DNA of 64,000 nucleotides. Source: Coriobacteriia bacterium. GTDB taxonomy: Bacteria; Actinomycetota; Coriobacteriia; Coriobacteriales; UMGS124. The stretch is from positions 62,001 to 126,000 of the forward strand of contig JAGZEG010000006.1 in assembly GCA_018368455.1 (NCBI GenBank), given 5' to 3'. The notes beneath the pieces are model-generated. The model searched no databases. It saw only the letters and a program-made list of their open reading frames with translations, and was not told the DNA's origin. Position 1 is the first letter of the stretch. The number at the start of each line of letters is the position of its first letter. A program made the position numbers and the translations under genes. Positions 41,843 to 53,533 of the stretch are shown piece by piece.

Positions 41843-42847
41843 ATGAGCGCACGTCCTTCTGCACGCACGACAAACGAAGCCGCAAGTCCCAGCGCGGCCC
41901 GCGCGATCACGCCCCAGGAGCGCCGCGCCGCGTGGGTGCAGGCATGCCGCATCCGCACGCTGCCGCTAGCCGCCGCCGGCTCCGTCGTGGCGGCGGGCGT
42001 CGCGGCCGCCGAGGGGCAGTTCAGGCTCCCCGTGTTCCTGCTCATGTTCCTGACGAGCATCATGCTGCAGGTCATCGCGAACTTTGCCGACGACTACGGC
42101 GATTTGGCCTCGGGCCTCGACGACGAGACGCGCGTCGGCCCCAAGCGCGGCATGCAGCGCGGCATCATATCGGTCGGCGAGATGAAGCGCGTCCTCATCG
42201 CCCTGTGCGCGGCGACGTTCATCGTCGGCGTGGCGCTCATCGCCGTGTCGTTTGCGACGGGGCCCACCATGACGGGCGGTTCGTGGCTGGCCGCCGGCGT
42301 GTTCGTGCTGCTGGGCGTCGCGTGCATCGTCGCCGCCATCACGTACACGATCGGCAAGCATCCCTACGGCTACCTGGGCCTGGGCGACATCGTGAGCGGT
42401 CTGTTCTTCGGCATCGTGGCCGTCGTGGGCGGCAGCTTCCTCTACGTGCACGCCTTCACGGCGTCGAGCGTCGTGGCGGCGCTTGCGCTGACGCTGCCGG
42501 TCATGGGCGTCATGAACGTCAACAACATGCGCGACGCCAAGCGCGACAAGGCCAAGGGCAAGCGCACGATCGCCAACCTGCTCAGCGACCCCGCCATGCG
42601 CGTCTACGAGACCGTGCTGCTCGGCGTTTCGGCCGCGCTGTTCGTTGCGGCCATGGCCATGTGCGGCGTGCGCGCCTGGCCGGCCTACGTCGCGCTCGTG
42701 ATCTCGTGGGCGCTATGGGCCCGCGTCCTCGTGGCGCTGTGGAAGATCCCCAATCCCGAGAGGTTCGACAAGCTCATGGCCCCCACGAGCATGGGCACGG
42801 TGCTCGTCGCCCTCGTGTGGACGATCTGCGTGGCACTCGCCGCGTAG
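41843..42847 (+). CDS. menA: 1,4-dihydroxy-2-naphthoate prenyltransferase (MenA), UbiA family
   Basis: 334 aa, eight or nine membrane helices. The first aspartate motif, NFADDYGD (about residue 79), and the second, MRDAKRDKAKGKRTIA, bind the magnesium-prenyl-diphosphate; GPKRGMQRGI between them is typical of MenA. It attaches the isoprenoid tail in menaquinone synthesis, supplying the quinone for extracellular reductases such as the flavoprotein module in this window. Other men genes are not nearby. Other UbiA-family prenyltransferases are possible but less likely. Confidence 0.85.
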   Translation: MSARPSARTTNEAASPSAARAITPQERRAAWVQACRIRTLPLAAAGSVVAAGVAAAEGQFRLPVFLLMFLTSIMLQVIANFADDYGDLASGLDDETRVGPKRGMQRGIISVGEMKRVLIALCAATFIVGVALIAVSFATGPTMTGGSWLAAGVFVLLGVACIVAAITYTIGKHPYGYLGLGDIVSGLFFGIVAVVGGSFLYVHAFTASSVVAALALTLPVMGVMNVNNMRDAKRDKAKGKRTIANLLSDPAMRVYETVLLGVSAALFVAAMAMCGVRAWPAYVALVISWALWARVLVALWKIPNPERFDKLMAPTSMGTVLVALVWTICVALAA

Positions 42848-43286
42848 TGCGAACACGTGCGCGGGCCATCGACGGCCGGCGACCGACGGGGTAGCGCATA
42901 CATGCCCGGTCGCCCGGACCGCTCGGCACGCACACCTGCGCGAAATTCTGCACGCTGCCGCCGGGAATCTGGGCAGATTTCCGAGCCGTGTATGTGCCAG
43001 CTAGGACGTCGCCTCGCCGCGATCCGACATGCCCGGGCGTGACCTGCGGAAACGCGAGCCGAAGCGCCCCGCACGGCTCGGGAGGCCGCGTCGCGGCATA
43101 CATGACTCGACTTTTGGGCCATCATTGTCCTGGTAGCGTGCAAAACGGCGCCGAGGAGCCGTCAGCGGCGAGCTCAGCCCCGCCTTGGTCCCCCGCCAGC
43201 CCCCCCTGTCGCCCCGTAGCGAGGCAGACGCAAGGCGCCCGCGTGTTGGACATACGCGAGCCACCGGACAACGCGTCGTCCGCCCG
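42848..43286. other. Gene-free gap between menA and the DUF3267 gene
   Basis: 439 bp between convergent genes. GC-rich with short local dyads (e.g. GGAATCTG-GG-CAGATTTCC around 42965) and three scattered CATACATG-type words. No ORF with coding character, terminator with a T tract, or repeat shared with other parts of the window. Confidence 0.4.
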
Positions 43287-43847
43287 CTACGGGGCCAGCA
43301 GCCTGATGCCCTTGTTCGTGTCCTCGCAGAGCGTGGCCTCGGGGTGCCGAGCGATGAGCGCGACAAAGTAGAAGTCACCGACGCAGCCCGACGCGTGCAG
43401 CGCGAACAGCCAGACGGCAAGCAGCGGCGCCCAGGTGAACGGCAGTGCCAGGCCGAGCAGGCCGTAGACGATCGACAGCGTGACGAACGGGGCCAGCAGC
43501 ACGGCCGCGCAGCGCCCGCGGCTCAAACGCACTCCCGGGCACCCCGCGTAGAGCATGCCAGACTGGAACCCGAAGATGACCTTCGTGCCCCGAGGGCCTA
43601 GCAGCTTGAAGAACGCCGCGTGAACGAGCTCGTGTACCGGCAGCGAGACAGCATAGCCCGCAAAGACAACGATCACGAACCGCATCAGGCCGTCGAGCCC
43701 CGGGCCAAAGCCGGTTAGAACCAGAGGGATGCTCGCGACGATGGCCAGGGCAAGGCACGCGAGCATGAGCCAGATCGAGGCGCGCATGAGCGTCTTTTGG
43801 GCCGGTGTGCCCTCGTCAAAGATGTTGACGTCCAGAACCTCGCGCAT
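43287..43847 (-). CDS. DUF3267 integral membrane protein, putative zinc metallopeptidase
   Basis: 186 aa from ATG 43847 (AGGAAGCAG upstream; a GTG at 43865 is an in-frame alternative). Four to five membrane segments. The HELVH motif in SLPVHELVHAAFFKLLG is a zinc-metallopeptidase HExxH inside a membrane helix, and a late GCVGDFYFVALIARHP supplies a conserved aspartate, as in DUF3267 and other site-2-protease-like families. The substrate is unknown. It is co-directional with the following MFS gene, 53 bp apart. Confidence 0.8.
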   Translation of the reverse strand: MREVLDVNIFDEGTPAQKTLMRASIWLMLACLALAIVASIPLVLTGFGPGLDGLMRFVIVVFAGYAVSLPVHELVHAAFFKLLGPRGTKVIFGFQSGMLYAGCPGVRLSRGRCAAVLLAPFVTLSIVYGLLGLALPFTWAPLLAVWLFALHASGCVGDFYFVALIARHPEATLCEDTNKGIRLLAP

Positions 43848-43900
43848 CGCAGCCTGCTTCCTCACGTTTGCCTTGCGTAATTCTACGACATGCCCCAGGG

Positions 43901-45283
43901 TTACTCGGCAGCGCCTCGCCGGGAAGACTCCGCCGGGTCGGCGAGGTGGCGAAACGTCGCGTGCGTCGCGAGGGCCAGCAGCAGCGAGAGAGCCGCGACG
44001 GCAAGCGCGAGCCCCGCCACCTGCGCACGAAATGCGTCAAACAGGACGCCCCACACGAGCTGGCCCGCAGGCGCCGCGCACATGCACGCCGCCACGCACA
44101 GCGAGATAACCTTGCCGATGAGTGCGTCGGGCGTTGTGAGCTGCACGTACGTGACGCACTGGATCGTGAACATCTGGCAGCCCGCCATGACGAGCGCCAG
44201 GCACCCCACGACTGCCCCGTACGACACCATGCCGCCCGGGAGCAGCCGCAGCACCAGCGCCATCGGCACGAACATCACAGCGGCGAGGACGACGCCGAGT
44301 GACGCGTGGCGCAAGCGCAGGCGCGGCCCCAGGACAGCCACAAAAGCCCCGCCGAGCAGACCACCCACGCCGACGCACGCCTCGGCGACGCCCATGAGCT
44401 GGTTGGACAGCCCGAGCACCTGCGTCACGATGACGGGCAGGCCCACGTTCGCAAACGCGGACAGCACGAAGTTCAGCGCTGCCGACAGCGCGATCGTCTT
44501 GATGAGCGGCGGGTTCGTGCGCAGGAAGCGGCCCGCGTCGCGCAGGTCGCCCGCAACGACGGCGAGCGGGCTGCGATGGCTCGCGGGGACGTCCGAGTCT
44601 GCTCCGACCCCCGGCCGCGCGACACGGGGTGTGTGGACGAACAGGCTCACGACGACGCACGAGCACGCAAAGGCGAAGATACCCACGACGAGGATGGGCG
44701 TGAGGCCGAAGAAGCCGTACAGCATGCCGCTCACGAACGGCCCGACGAGCGACACGAGCGACGTCACCTGGTTCGTGATGGCCGTGGCGCGGATGAGGCT
44801 GGTCCGGCCCACGAGGCTCGGGACGCTCGCCTGCACCGTCGGCGCGTAGAACGCCTGCACGGCGTAGAGGCCCACCATGGCGCAGATGCAGAGCACGACG
44901 AGGTCGACAGACCCCTCGAGCAGCAGGAACGCCACGCAGATGAGCGCAAGCACGCAGTCGAGGCACGCCATGAGCCGCTGGCGCATCACGCGGTCGGCGA
45001 CGACGCCCCCGACGGGCGTCAGCACGATGTAGGGCACGAGGGCGCTGGCCGTCACGACGCTGTAGAGCGACGCCGATCCCGTGAGGTTCAGCACGTAGAG
45101 AGGCAGCGCGAAGCAGAGGATGCGGTCGCCCAGCAGAGAGATGATCTGCGCGACGACGAGTGCGAAGTACGACCGGGAGAACCCGGAGCCTGAAGACCGG
45201 ACGCGCGGCCCCTCTTGCCCGTCCGAAGGGACAGAAGGGGCCGTGCTTCCGGTCGAAGATGCGTCTTTAAACTCTTCTGCCAC
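43901..45283 (-). CDS. Major facilitator superfamily transporter
   Basis: 460 aa. A hydrophilic N-terminus of ~35 residues is followed by twelve membrane helices; GDRILCFALPLYVLNLTGSA and TPVGGVVADRVMRQRLM match MFS_3-type efflux proteins, as does TAITNQVTSLVSLVGPFVSG in helix 5. The GTG start follows the aminotransferase stop without any gap (TAA-GTG), so the two are translationally coupled; export of an amino-acid-derived compound is conceivable but unproven. Confidence 0.85.
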   Translation of the reverse strand: MAEEFKDASSTGSTAPSVPSDGQEGPRVRSSGSGFSRSYFALVVAQIISLLGDRILCFALPLYVLNLTGSASLYSVVTASALVPYIVLTPVGGVVADRVMRQRLMACLDCVLALICVAFLLLEGSVDLVVLCICAMVGLYAVQAFYAPTVQASVPSLVGRTSLIRATAITNQVTSLVSLVGPFVSGMLYGFFGLTPILVVGIFAFACSCVVVSLFVHTPRVARPGVGADSDVPASHRSPLAVVAGDLRDAGRFLRTNPPLIKTIALSAALNFVLSAFANVGLPVIVTQVLGLSNQLMGVAEACVGVGGLLGGAFVAVLGPRLRLRHASLGVVLAAVMFVPMALVLRLLPGGMVSYGAVVGCLALVMAGCQMFTIQCVTYVQLTTPDALIGKVISLCVAACMCAAPAGQLVWGVLFDAFRAQVAGLALAVAALSLLLALATHATFRHLADPAESSRRGAAE

Positions 45284-46519
45284 TTATCCCACCACAGTCT
45301 TGCGAGACTCCACCTCGGCCTTCAAGGACGTCCACGCCGGCATGGACCGCTTGATGGTGTCGAGATCGCAGCAGAACGTCACGCGCACGTATCCCGGCCA
45401 GCCAAACGTCTCGCCCGGCGTCACCATGATGTGATGCTCGACCGCCAGCTCGGCAAACTCGACGGCGCTCTCGATGGGCGTCTTCAGCCACAGGTAGAAC
45501 GCGCCGTCGGGCAGGAAGGGCTCGTAGCCCAGCTCGACGAGGCCGGCGTACAGGGCGTCGCGGTTGTCAATATACCACTGTGGGTCAAGCCTCACGCCCT
45601 TGCGCACGCAGTACTCCACGGCGTGCTCGACGGTCGACGCCGTCGTCGCGAGGCCGTTCCACCGCGCCGCGCCTGCGATCGCCGCCAGCACCTCGCGGGA
45701 GTCGCTGACCTTCTCGCCCACCAGCGACCAGCCGCAGCGGTCGCCGGGGATGGAGAGGCACTTGGAGTAGGAGTACAGCACGATCGTGTCGTCGTAGAAG
45801 TCGGGCACCCACGGGACTTCGATGCCCTGCGTCAGCACGAGCTCGCGATAGGGCTCGTCAGAGATGAGGAAGATGGCCTGGCCCAGCTCCTTCTCCTTGC
45901 GCGCGAGCATCTCGCCCAGCGCCTTGAGGTCCTCGGCTGGGTAGATGGCGCCCGTCGGGTTGTTGGGCGAGTCCATGATGATGGCGCGCGTGTGCTCGTT
46001 GATTGCAGCATCGAGGGCGTCGATGTCGAGCTGGAACGTGTCGGGCTTTGTGTTGACCTGCACGCGCACGCACCCCGCTGACTCTATCCAGCCCTCGTAG
46101 CCCATGAAGTAGGGGGCGAGCACGATGACCTCGTCGCCTTCGCCCGGGTTCGTGATGGCGGCGATCGTCGCGTAGCCCGCACCGCTCGCGCCGGTCGAGA
46201 TGATGAGGTCGTCCGCCGTATACGAGCCGCCGAACTTCTTGTTGAGGTCGTCGGCTATGGCCTCGCGCAGGCTCTGGATGCCGCTCCCCATGACGTAACC
46301 GTGCAGCGGCACCTGGGGAAGGGTCTGGAGCGCCTGCTCAAAGCCCTCGCGCACCTCGTCGGGCGCCGGCTTGAACGGGTTGCCGATCGTGAAGTCGAAG
46401 ACGTTCTCCGCGCCGATCTGCTTCTTGAGCTCCTGCCCGCGCGCGGCGGCGTTGCGGATGGCGGTGTTGGAGTTGCCGAACGCGACCATCTTCCTGTTAA
46501 GCAGAGCCTTTTCAGCCAT
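45284..46519 (-). CDS. PLP-dependent class I/II aminotransferase (aspartate aminotransferase-like)
   Basis: 411 aa, fold type I. PLP-binding features: SGASGAGYATIAA (phosphate loop region), MDSPNNPTGAIYP with the NNPTG motif, ISDEPYREL with the pyridine-contacting Asp, and the Schiff-base lysine in SYSKCLSIPGDRCGW at about residue 252. The substrate-carboxylate arginine is in YVRVTFCCD. The amino acid substrate cannot be read from sequence. It is the first gene of a two-gene unit with the MFS transporter. Confidence 0.9.
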   Translation of the reverse strand: MAEKALLNRKMVAFGNSNTAIRNAAARGQELKKQIGAENVFDFTIGNPFKPAPDEVREGFEQALQTLPQVPLHGYVMGSGIQSLREAIADDLNKKFGGSYTADDLIISTGASGAGYATIAAITNPGEGDEVIVLAPYFMGYEGWIESAGCVRVQVNTKPDTFQLDIDALDAAINEHTRAIIMDSPNNPTGAIYPAEDLKALGEMLARKEKELGQAIFLISDEPYRELVLTQGIEVPWVPDFYDDTIVLYSYSKCLSIPGDRCGWSLVGEKVSDSREVLAAIAGAARWNGLATTASTVEHAVEYCVRKGVRLDPQWYIDNRDALYAGLVELGYEPFLPDGAFYLWLKTPIESAVEFAELAVEHHIMVTPGETFGWPGYVRVTFCCDLDTIKRSMPAWTSLKAEVESRKTVVG

Positions 46520-46620
46520 AGCGTGCTCCCCTCCAAACCGGCACGTGAGACGGGCACTCCGCGGGCCACCTGCGGCCCCTGCCCCACGCGCGCGTCAATG
46601 TCGTGTGCGGGCACCACTAT

Positions 46621-46654
46621 AAAAAGCGGGGCCGCCCGTGTGGACGACCCCGCT
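46621..46654 (-). terminator. Rho-independent terminator of the tilS-hpt-ftsH operon
   Basis: On the minus strand AGCGGGG pairs with CCCCGCT (7 bp) around a 16-nt loop, followed by TTTTTATAG. Located 57 bp after the ftsH stop. Confidence 0.8.
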
Positions 46655-46710
46655 CTCGCGTTTCGCTATTCTTCGCGCCCCTGTAACGGCACTGCCACAA
46701 TCGAGAATCG

Positions 46711-48927
<2,217 letters not shown>

Positions 48928-48984
48928 AGGGGAGTCTCCATTTGCTGCATAGGTGGGTTGAGCCGGTCGGGCCGCGCGCCGACG

Positions 48985-49575
48985 CTACTTCTCGTAGACG
49001 CTCGGCTTGAGGACGCCGATGTACGGCAGGTTGCGATAGCGCTCCGCGAAATCAAGGCCGTAGCCGACGACGAACTCGTTGGGGCACTCGAAGCCGACGT
49101 AGCGCGGCGTGACGGCGGGGTCGGGGTTCTTGAGCAACAGCGTCGCGATCTCGAGCGAGCGGACGCCGCGGGCGTGAAGGTTGCGCGACAGGTAGCGCAG
49201 CGTGAGGCCCGAGTCGAGCACGTCCTCGACGATGATGACGTCGCGATCCTGCAGCGGCGTGTCGAGGTCTTTGACGATGCGCACGATGCCCGACGACTTG
49301 GCGGCGCTGCCGTAGCTCGACACCGCCATGAAGTCGACCTCGGAGGGCAGGTCGACGCTGCGCACGAGGTCGGCCATGAACACGAAGGCGCCGCGCAGCA
49401 CCGTCACCATGAGCGGCTGCTTGCCAGCGTAGTCCTTCGTGATGGCAGCGCCCATCTCAGAGACGCGCTGGGCAAGCTGCTCCTGCGTGTACAGGATGCG
49501 ATCGATGTCGTCGTCCATGCAATAGGGATGAGTGGAGGCACCGTCAGCGGCACCGGATGCAACGAGCTCGGACAC
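48985..49575 (-). CDS. hpt: Hypoxanthine phosphoribosyltransferase
   Basis: 196 aa. It salvages hypoxanthine and guanine using PRPP. The PRPP-binding loop is IIVEDVLDSGLTLRYL; the N-terminal VTVLRGAFVFMADLVR and the FVVGYGLDFAERYRNLPYIG end are typical. I took GTG 49575, with AGGGGGC six bases upstream; ATG 49518 gives the usual family N-terminus (MDDDIDRILYTQEQL) but lacks a ribosome site. It lies between tilS and ftsH, a conserved order in many Gram-positives. Confidence 0.93.
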   Translation of the reverse strand: MSELVASGAADGASTHPYCMDDDIDRILYTQEQLAQRVSEMGAAITKDYAGKQPLMVTVLRGAFVFMADLVRSVDLPSEVDFMAVSSYGSAAKSSGIVRIVKDLDTPLQDRDVIIVEDVLDSGLTLRYLSRNLHARGVRSLEIATLLLKNPDPAVTPRYVGFECPNEFVVGYGLDFAERYRNLPYIGVLKPSVYEK

Positions 49576-49725
49576 GAGCTGCCCCCTCAAGGGTCGGAAG
49601 TCCTACAGAACGTGAGCCACAGGTCGTACGCGACGACGCCCCCGCCCACAGTGCCGCACCGCCGGGCATCCGGCATGGGAGCGGCGTCCGGGCGACGGTA
49701 CGCCAGGCGTAACCGGCGCATGCGC

Positions 49726-51504
49726 CTAGGAGGCGGGGATAGCTGTCAATCGTAGCAAGACGCGCGTGCCTTTGTGGTACGCCGCGCTCTCGTCGGGCCG
49801 AATCCCGGCAACCCACACAACGCACGAATCGTCTGCGCCGCAGCTTACGCCCCCTGTTTGGGGCGCTTTGGACACCGAGTTATATGTGGCTGTCTGTCGA
49901 GCTCCCGCCGAGGCACCGGCACGCGTCGGACAGGCACACACGAGCGGCCAGGCGAAGCGCAGAGCGGCGGGGACATGCGCCTCCATGAGGAGGTCGGCCA
50001 CGAGCTTCGTGTGGCCGTGCAGGCCGAGCGGGCGCACGCGCTCGCCGGGCCGGGGCGCGCGCACGAGCAGGGCGCCGCCCCCTGCGACGCCCGCGCGCTC
50101 GGCGTCGAGCAGGGCGACGGGACGCGGCAGCAGCTCGTCGGGCGCACCCATCCCGCGTGTCGCCTCGGCGGCCTGCTCACGAGCGAAGGCGACGACGTCG
50201 GCGCCAGACGGTACCTCAACGAGCGCCGCCTCGAGGCGCACCCCCTCCCACACGAGGCAGCCCGGCACCGACAACGCCTCCGGTGCGGGGGCGTCCGCCA
50301 CGGCAAGACCCGACGCGGCCGCCGAGCCGGGGCGCCCGACGCGTAGCACGCCGTCCTCGCAGCGGGCGTCGATGGCAAGCGGCAGTGTCGCGCTTCCCCG
50401 CCCCGCGCGGGCAAGGGCCAGCAGCGTCTCGACGTGGCGCCCCTCGAGGCGCGCGCGGCGCAGATCCGCCTCGCCCAGCAGCAGGCCCAAACCCCGCAGC
50501 AGCGCGCGGCGCGCCAGGGCGGGATCCGCACTCACCAGCACGGCAGCGTCAAGCTGCAGGGTGTTCCCGACGGAGAGGGGCAGCGCGCCGGCAGAAGCGG
50601 TGTGCCCCCGAGGAGCGCCAAGCTGCCCGGGAACATCCGATTCGGCAGGGGCGGCTTCCGCAGGTTCCGGCTCGTCGGAACGCGAACCGCCGCTCTGCCC
50701 GAGCGCCCCCTCGACCCGCAGTGCCTCCGACAGCACGCCGTCTGCCAGACGCGCGAGCAGGTCGTCCTCCTGCGCCAACACGTCGAGCATGCGCCCCATC
50801 GTCGCGCTCAGCGCTGGGTTGCGCTCGCGCATGGGCGGCAGCACGTGGTGGCGCACGTAGCTGCGCAGCGCCACGTCCTCGTCGTTCGTCGCATCCTCGC
50901 GCCATCCAATATCCCAAGCATCCAGCAGCGCGCGCAACTCCATGCGCGTCGCGCCAATCAGCGGCCGCGCGACGATGCCGCACGACGTGCGCATGCCGGT
51001 GAGCCCCGGCAGCCCCGCCCCCGTCATCGCGCGCATGACAAACGTCTCGGCGCGGTCGTCGGCCGTGTGGGCCACGCAGATGCGCGCCGTCTCCACCGGC
51101 ACGCCCGCGGCAGCGGACAGCTCGCATGCCAGCCCCCAGGCCGCCTCGTAGCGGGCGGTGCGGGCGATCTCCTCGAGGTTGCGATCGCCGGAGGCGCGAG
51201 CGGCGCGCACGAGGGCCGGCACGTCGACGCGCACGACGCGCAGCGCGACGCCCAGCTCGGCGCACAGCCCGCGCACGAACGCCTCGTCCCCGTCGGAGGC
51301 TGCGCCTCGGATCATGTGGTTCACGTGCAGCACGGCGAGGCGCGCGGCGTCGATGCGCTGGGCTCCCCTGCCGTCGGCGAGGTCAAGCGTGCCCCGCACG
51401 GCGCGCACGAGCAGCGCCGTCGAGTCAGAACCGCCGCTCACCATCAGGATGACGGGCGAAGACGGCAGCGGCGGCAGAGCGGCGGCGCTCAGCGCGGCAA
51501 GCAT
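49726..51504 (-). CDS. tilS: tRNA(Ile)-lysidine synthetase
   Basis: 592 aa. It converts C34 of tRNA-Ile2 to lysidine so that AUA is read as isoleucine. The PP-loop is MVSGGSDSTALL (residues 21-32), followed by VLHVNHMIRG and ICVAHTADDRAETFVMR, RPLIGATRMELRALL. The C-terminal domain contains GERVRPLGLHGHTKLVADLL. A long Pro/Ser/Glu linker around residues 270-310 explains the size above the E. coli enzyme. GGAGGTGC sits directly upstream of the ATG. First gene of tilS-hpt-ftsH, divergent from the metallo-hydrolase gene. Confidence 0.93.
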   Translation of the reverse strand: MLAALSAAALPPLPSSPVILMVSGGSDSTALLVRAVRGTLDLADGRGAQRIDAARLAVLHVNHMIRGAASDGDEAFVRGLCAELGVALRVVRVDVPALVRAARASGDRNLEEIARTARYEAAWGLACELSAAAGVPVETARICVAHTADDRAETFVMRAMTGAGLPGLTGMRTSCGIVARPLIGATRMELRALLDAWDIGWREDATNDEDVALRSYVRHHVLPPMRERNPALSATMGRMLDVLAQEDDLLARLADGVLSEALRVEGALGQSGGSRSDEPEPAEAAPAESDVPGQLGAPRGHTASAGALPLSVGNTLQLDAAVLVSADPALARRALLRGLGLLLGEADLRRARLEGRHVETLLALARAGRGSATLPLAIDARCEDGVLRVGRPGSAAASGLAVADAPAPEALSVPGCLVWEGVRLEAALVEVPSGADVVAFAREQAAEATRGMGAPDELLPRPVALLDAERAGVAGGGALLVRAPRPGERVRPLGLHGHTKLVADLLMEAHVPAALRFAWPLVCACPTRAGASAGARQTATYNSVSKAPQTGGVSCGADDSCVVWVAGIRPDESAAYHKGTRVLLRLTAIPAS

Positions 51505-51706
51505 GCGGCACCTCCGCGCGGCAGGGCGTGCCCCCAGGGCGAAACGGGCATGTGCGACTCCTGTTCTCTTCTCCGGGAGGCTTCTCGGCGGACGGCGCCA
51601 AGGTCCCCGATGCGAGATAATGCGGCACCGGCGTCCGTGGGCCCGCCCACGACGCCGCGGATTGTACCCAACGCAGCTCAGACGAACTCACCCAGCGAGG
51701 ACATCG

Positions 51707-52645
51707 ATGCCCCAGGCACCTCACACAGCCGCATCCGACCGCCCGGCACCGCTCTTCGACTGCGCCACCGACGCGCAGACGTGCGCGAGCGTCGCGCTTG
51801 CCGTCGACGAGACGACGCATGCGACGCCCCAGGTCGCGCTGTGCGGCGTGCCGCTCGACCCCTGGGAGGCAGACGGGCTGCGGCTGCACGTGCTCGGCAC
51901 GGGATCCAAGGGAAACTCCTGCGTCATCGAGACGCCAGACGCGTGCATCCTCGTCGACTGCGGCCTGTCGTGCCGGCAGATATTCACGCGCATGCGCACG
52001 CTCGGACTCGACCCGGAGCGCATCGGTGCCATCATCGTGACGCACGAGCACGTCGACCACATAGCAGGCCTGCGCGTCACGGCGTCGAAGGCGCACGTTC
52101 CCGTCTACGCGAGCCGCGGCACGGCGGCGTCCGAGTCGTGGCCCGCCGGCGTGCTGGCCGAGGAGATGCAGGCGCGCCGGCCGTTCACGGTGTGTGGTGT
52201 GCGCGTGACGCCGTTCAACGTGCCGCACGACGCCGCGGAGCCGATGGGCTTTCGCTTCGAGCGCGCCGGCGACTCGGTGGGCTACTGCACGGACATGGGA
52301 CACCTCACCGACGAGGCGGGCGAATACCTACGCGACGCCCGCGTCCTCGCGCTCGAGAGCAACCACGACCCGGCGATGCTCAGCGCCTACCCCGGCTATC
52401 CCTACCAGCTCAAGCTGCGCATCGGCGGCGACAGTGGGCACCTCTCCAACGACCAGGCGGCAAGCGCGCTCAGCGAGCTCGTGACGAGCACGACGCAGAC
52501 GCTCGTGGGCATGCATATCTCGCAGCACACGAACCTGCCGTCGACGTGCCGCCGCGCTCTGCTCACCGGACGGCGAAGCCTCGCCCCCACCCAGCACCTG
52601 CGCGTCGTCGTCGGCAGCCAGGAGCGTCCGCTGAGCTTCGCGTAG
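51707..52645 (+). CDS. MBL-fold metallo-hydrolase (WalJ/YycJ-like)
   Basis: 312 aa from ATG 51707 (GCGAGG upstream). The N-terminal ~55 residues are a low-complexity extension. Then come the metallo-beta-lactamase strand LRLHVLGTGSKGNSCVIE, the metal motif THEHVDH (about 111-117), GYCTDMGH and LESNHDPAML; these order and match YycJ/WalJ-type proteins, thought to be nucleases active in DNA repair or cell-wall stress. A late HLSNDQAASAL is also typical. Single gene, divergent from tilS. Confidence 0.85.
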   Translation: MPQAPHTAASDRPAPLFDCATDAQTCASVALAVDETTHATPQVALCGVPLDPWEADGLRLHVLGTGSKGNSCVIETPDACILVDCGLSCRQIFTRMRTLGLDPERIGAIIVTHEHVDHIAGLRVTASKAHVPVYASRGTAASESWPAGVLAEEMQARRPFTVCGVRVTPFNVPHDAAEPMGFRFERAGDSVGYCTDMGHLTDEAGEYLRDARVLALESNHDPAMLSAYPGYPYQLKLRIGGDSGHLSNDQAASALSELVTSTTQTLVGMHISQHTNLPSTCRRALLTGRRSLAPTQHLRVVVGSQERPLSFA

Positions 52646-52684
52646 GATCGGCTCCGGGGCCCGCGCCCGATCCCCCTGCACACG

Positions 52685-52720
52685 AAAAGGCCCACCCGGC
52701 GCTTCCGCCGAGCGGGCCTT
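52685..52720 (-). terminator. Terminator between the metallo-hydrolase and hsp20 genes (likely bidirectional)
   Basis: AAGGCCCACCCGGCG / CGCCGAGCGGGCCTT stem (two mismatches) with a 4-nt loop; on the minus strand it is followed by TTTTCG. It serves hsp20 and possibly the convergent metallo-hydrolase. Confidence 0.8.
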
Positions 52721-52777
52721 AGGAGAGGGAGGGCAATTGGAGACGAGGCGCAGTGGCCCCGGGTCGTGCAGACGTCC

Positions 52778-53212
52778 TTACGCGATCTCGATCTTCTGGA
52801 CGTCGGCGTTGTTCTTCTTCTTGGGGACGTTAACCGTCAGCACGCCATCCTTGAGCTGGGCGGTCAGACCCGTCGTGTCCGCGTCCTTCAGATAGACGTT
52901 CTTCGTGGCGTGATAGGAGTACGTCTCGCGGTGCACGTAGTTCTTCTTGGCGTCCTCTTCGGAGTCCTTCTTGTCGACCGTGATGTTCAGGCGGCCCTGG
53001 TTGAGCTCGACGTCGATTTCCTCACGCTTCACGCCAGGAACCGTGACCGTCACCGCGTAGGCGTCCGGCGTCTCCTCGACGTCCATCATCATGGAGGCGG
53101 GGGCAACGTCCGTGCCCGTGCTGCTCGGCGTCATGAGGTCGCTCATGGCGCCCAGCCAGTCGAACGGAGCGAACGAAGCGGGGATGCGGGTGTAAGGGAT
53201 CATGCTAGCCAT
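52778..53212 (-). CDS. Hsp20-family small heat-shock protein
   Basis: 144 aa from ATG 53212, with AAGGAG eight bases upstream. The alpha-crystallin domain spans about residues 40-140: YAVTVTVPGVKREEIDVELNQ, then a tail with GLTAQLKDGVLTVNVPKK, containing the conserved A/G-x-L-x-x-GVL motif. The C-terminal I-x-I anchor is present as IEI. It is an ATP-independent holdase. The 320-bp upstream region contains no CIRCE element that I can see. Confidence 0.93.
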   Translation of the reverse strand: MASMIPYTRIPASFAPFDWLGAMSDLMTPSSTGTDVAPASMMMDVEETPDAYAVTVTVPGVKREEIDVELNQGRLNITVDKKDSEEDAKKNYVHRETYSYHATKNVYLKDADTTGLTAQLKDGVLTVNVPKKKNNADVQKIEIA

Positions 53213-53533
53213 GGTGATCACTCCTTCTGTGGGCCTCGGGACTCTCGCCTCAGGTCCTTCTTTTGTGTTCGAGAAGAGTTGTTCCCCATTGCACGGGCCA
53301 TATACACTCGCAACAAAGTTTTCTCAGCTTTTTCTTCTCAGGAAATCTTAGTGTCCTATTAGAAGATATTGTTCCTGGACATCGGGACCCCTCGCTGCGG
53401 CAGTGGGGGCTTTCTGGAGCGCCCCACCTCGTTTGTGCAGCGTTGGCGCCCAAACGAAAGCGGGCGTGTATGATGGGCATCGTTCAGTGCGGTCCCGACG
53501 CGCCCGCGTCGTGACAGAGAGGCGAGCCGAGCC
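53213..53533. other. Intergenic region between divergent hsp20 and a small membrane-protein gene
   Basis: 321 bp, with an AT-rich block at about 53310-53370 nearest to hsp20 where its promoter should lie. I see no CIRCE palindrome, no HAIR-type CTTGAGT dyad and no gene. Confidence 0.4.

Noticed and set aside
53213..53533. CIRCE or HspR (HAIR) operator upstream of hsp20
   Set aside because: No TTAGCACTC/GAGTGCTAA or CTTGAGT/ACTCAAG dyad is present in the 321-bp gap.
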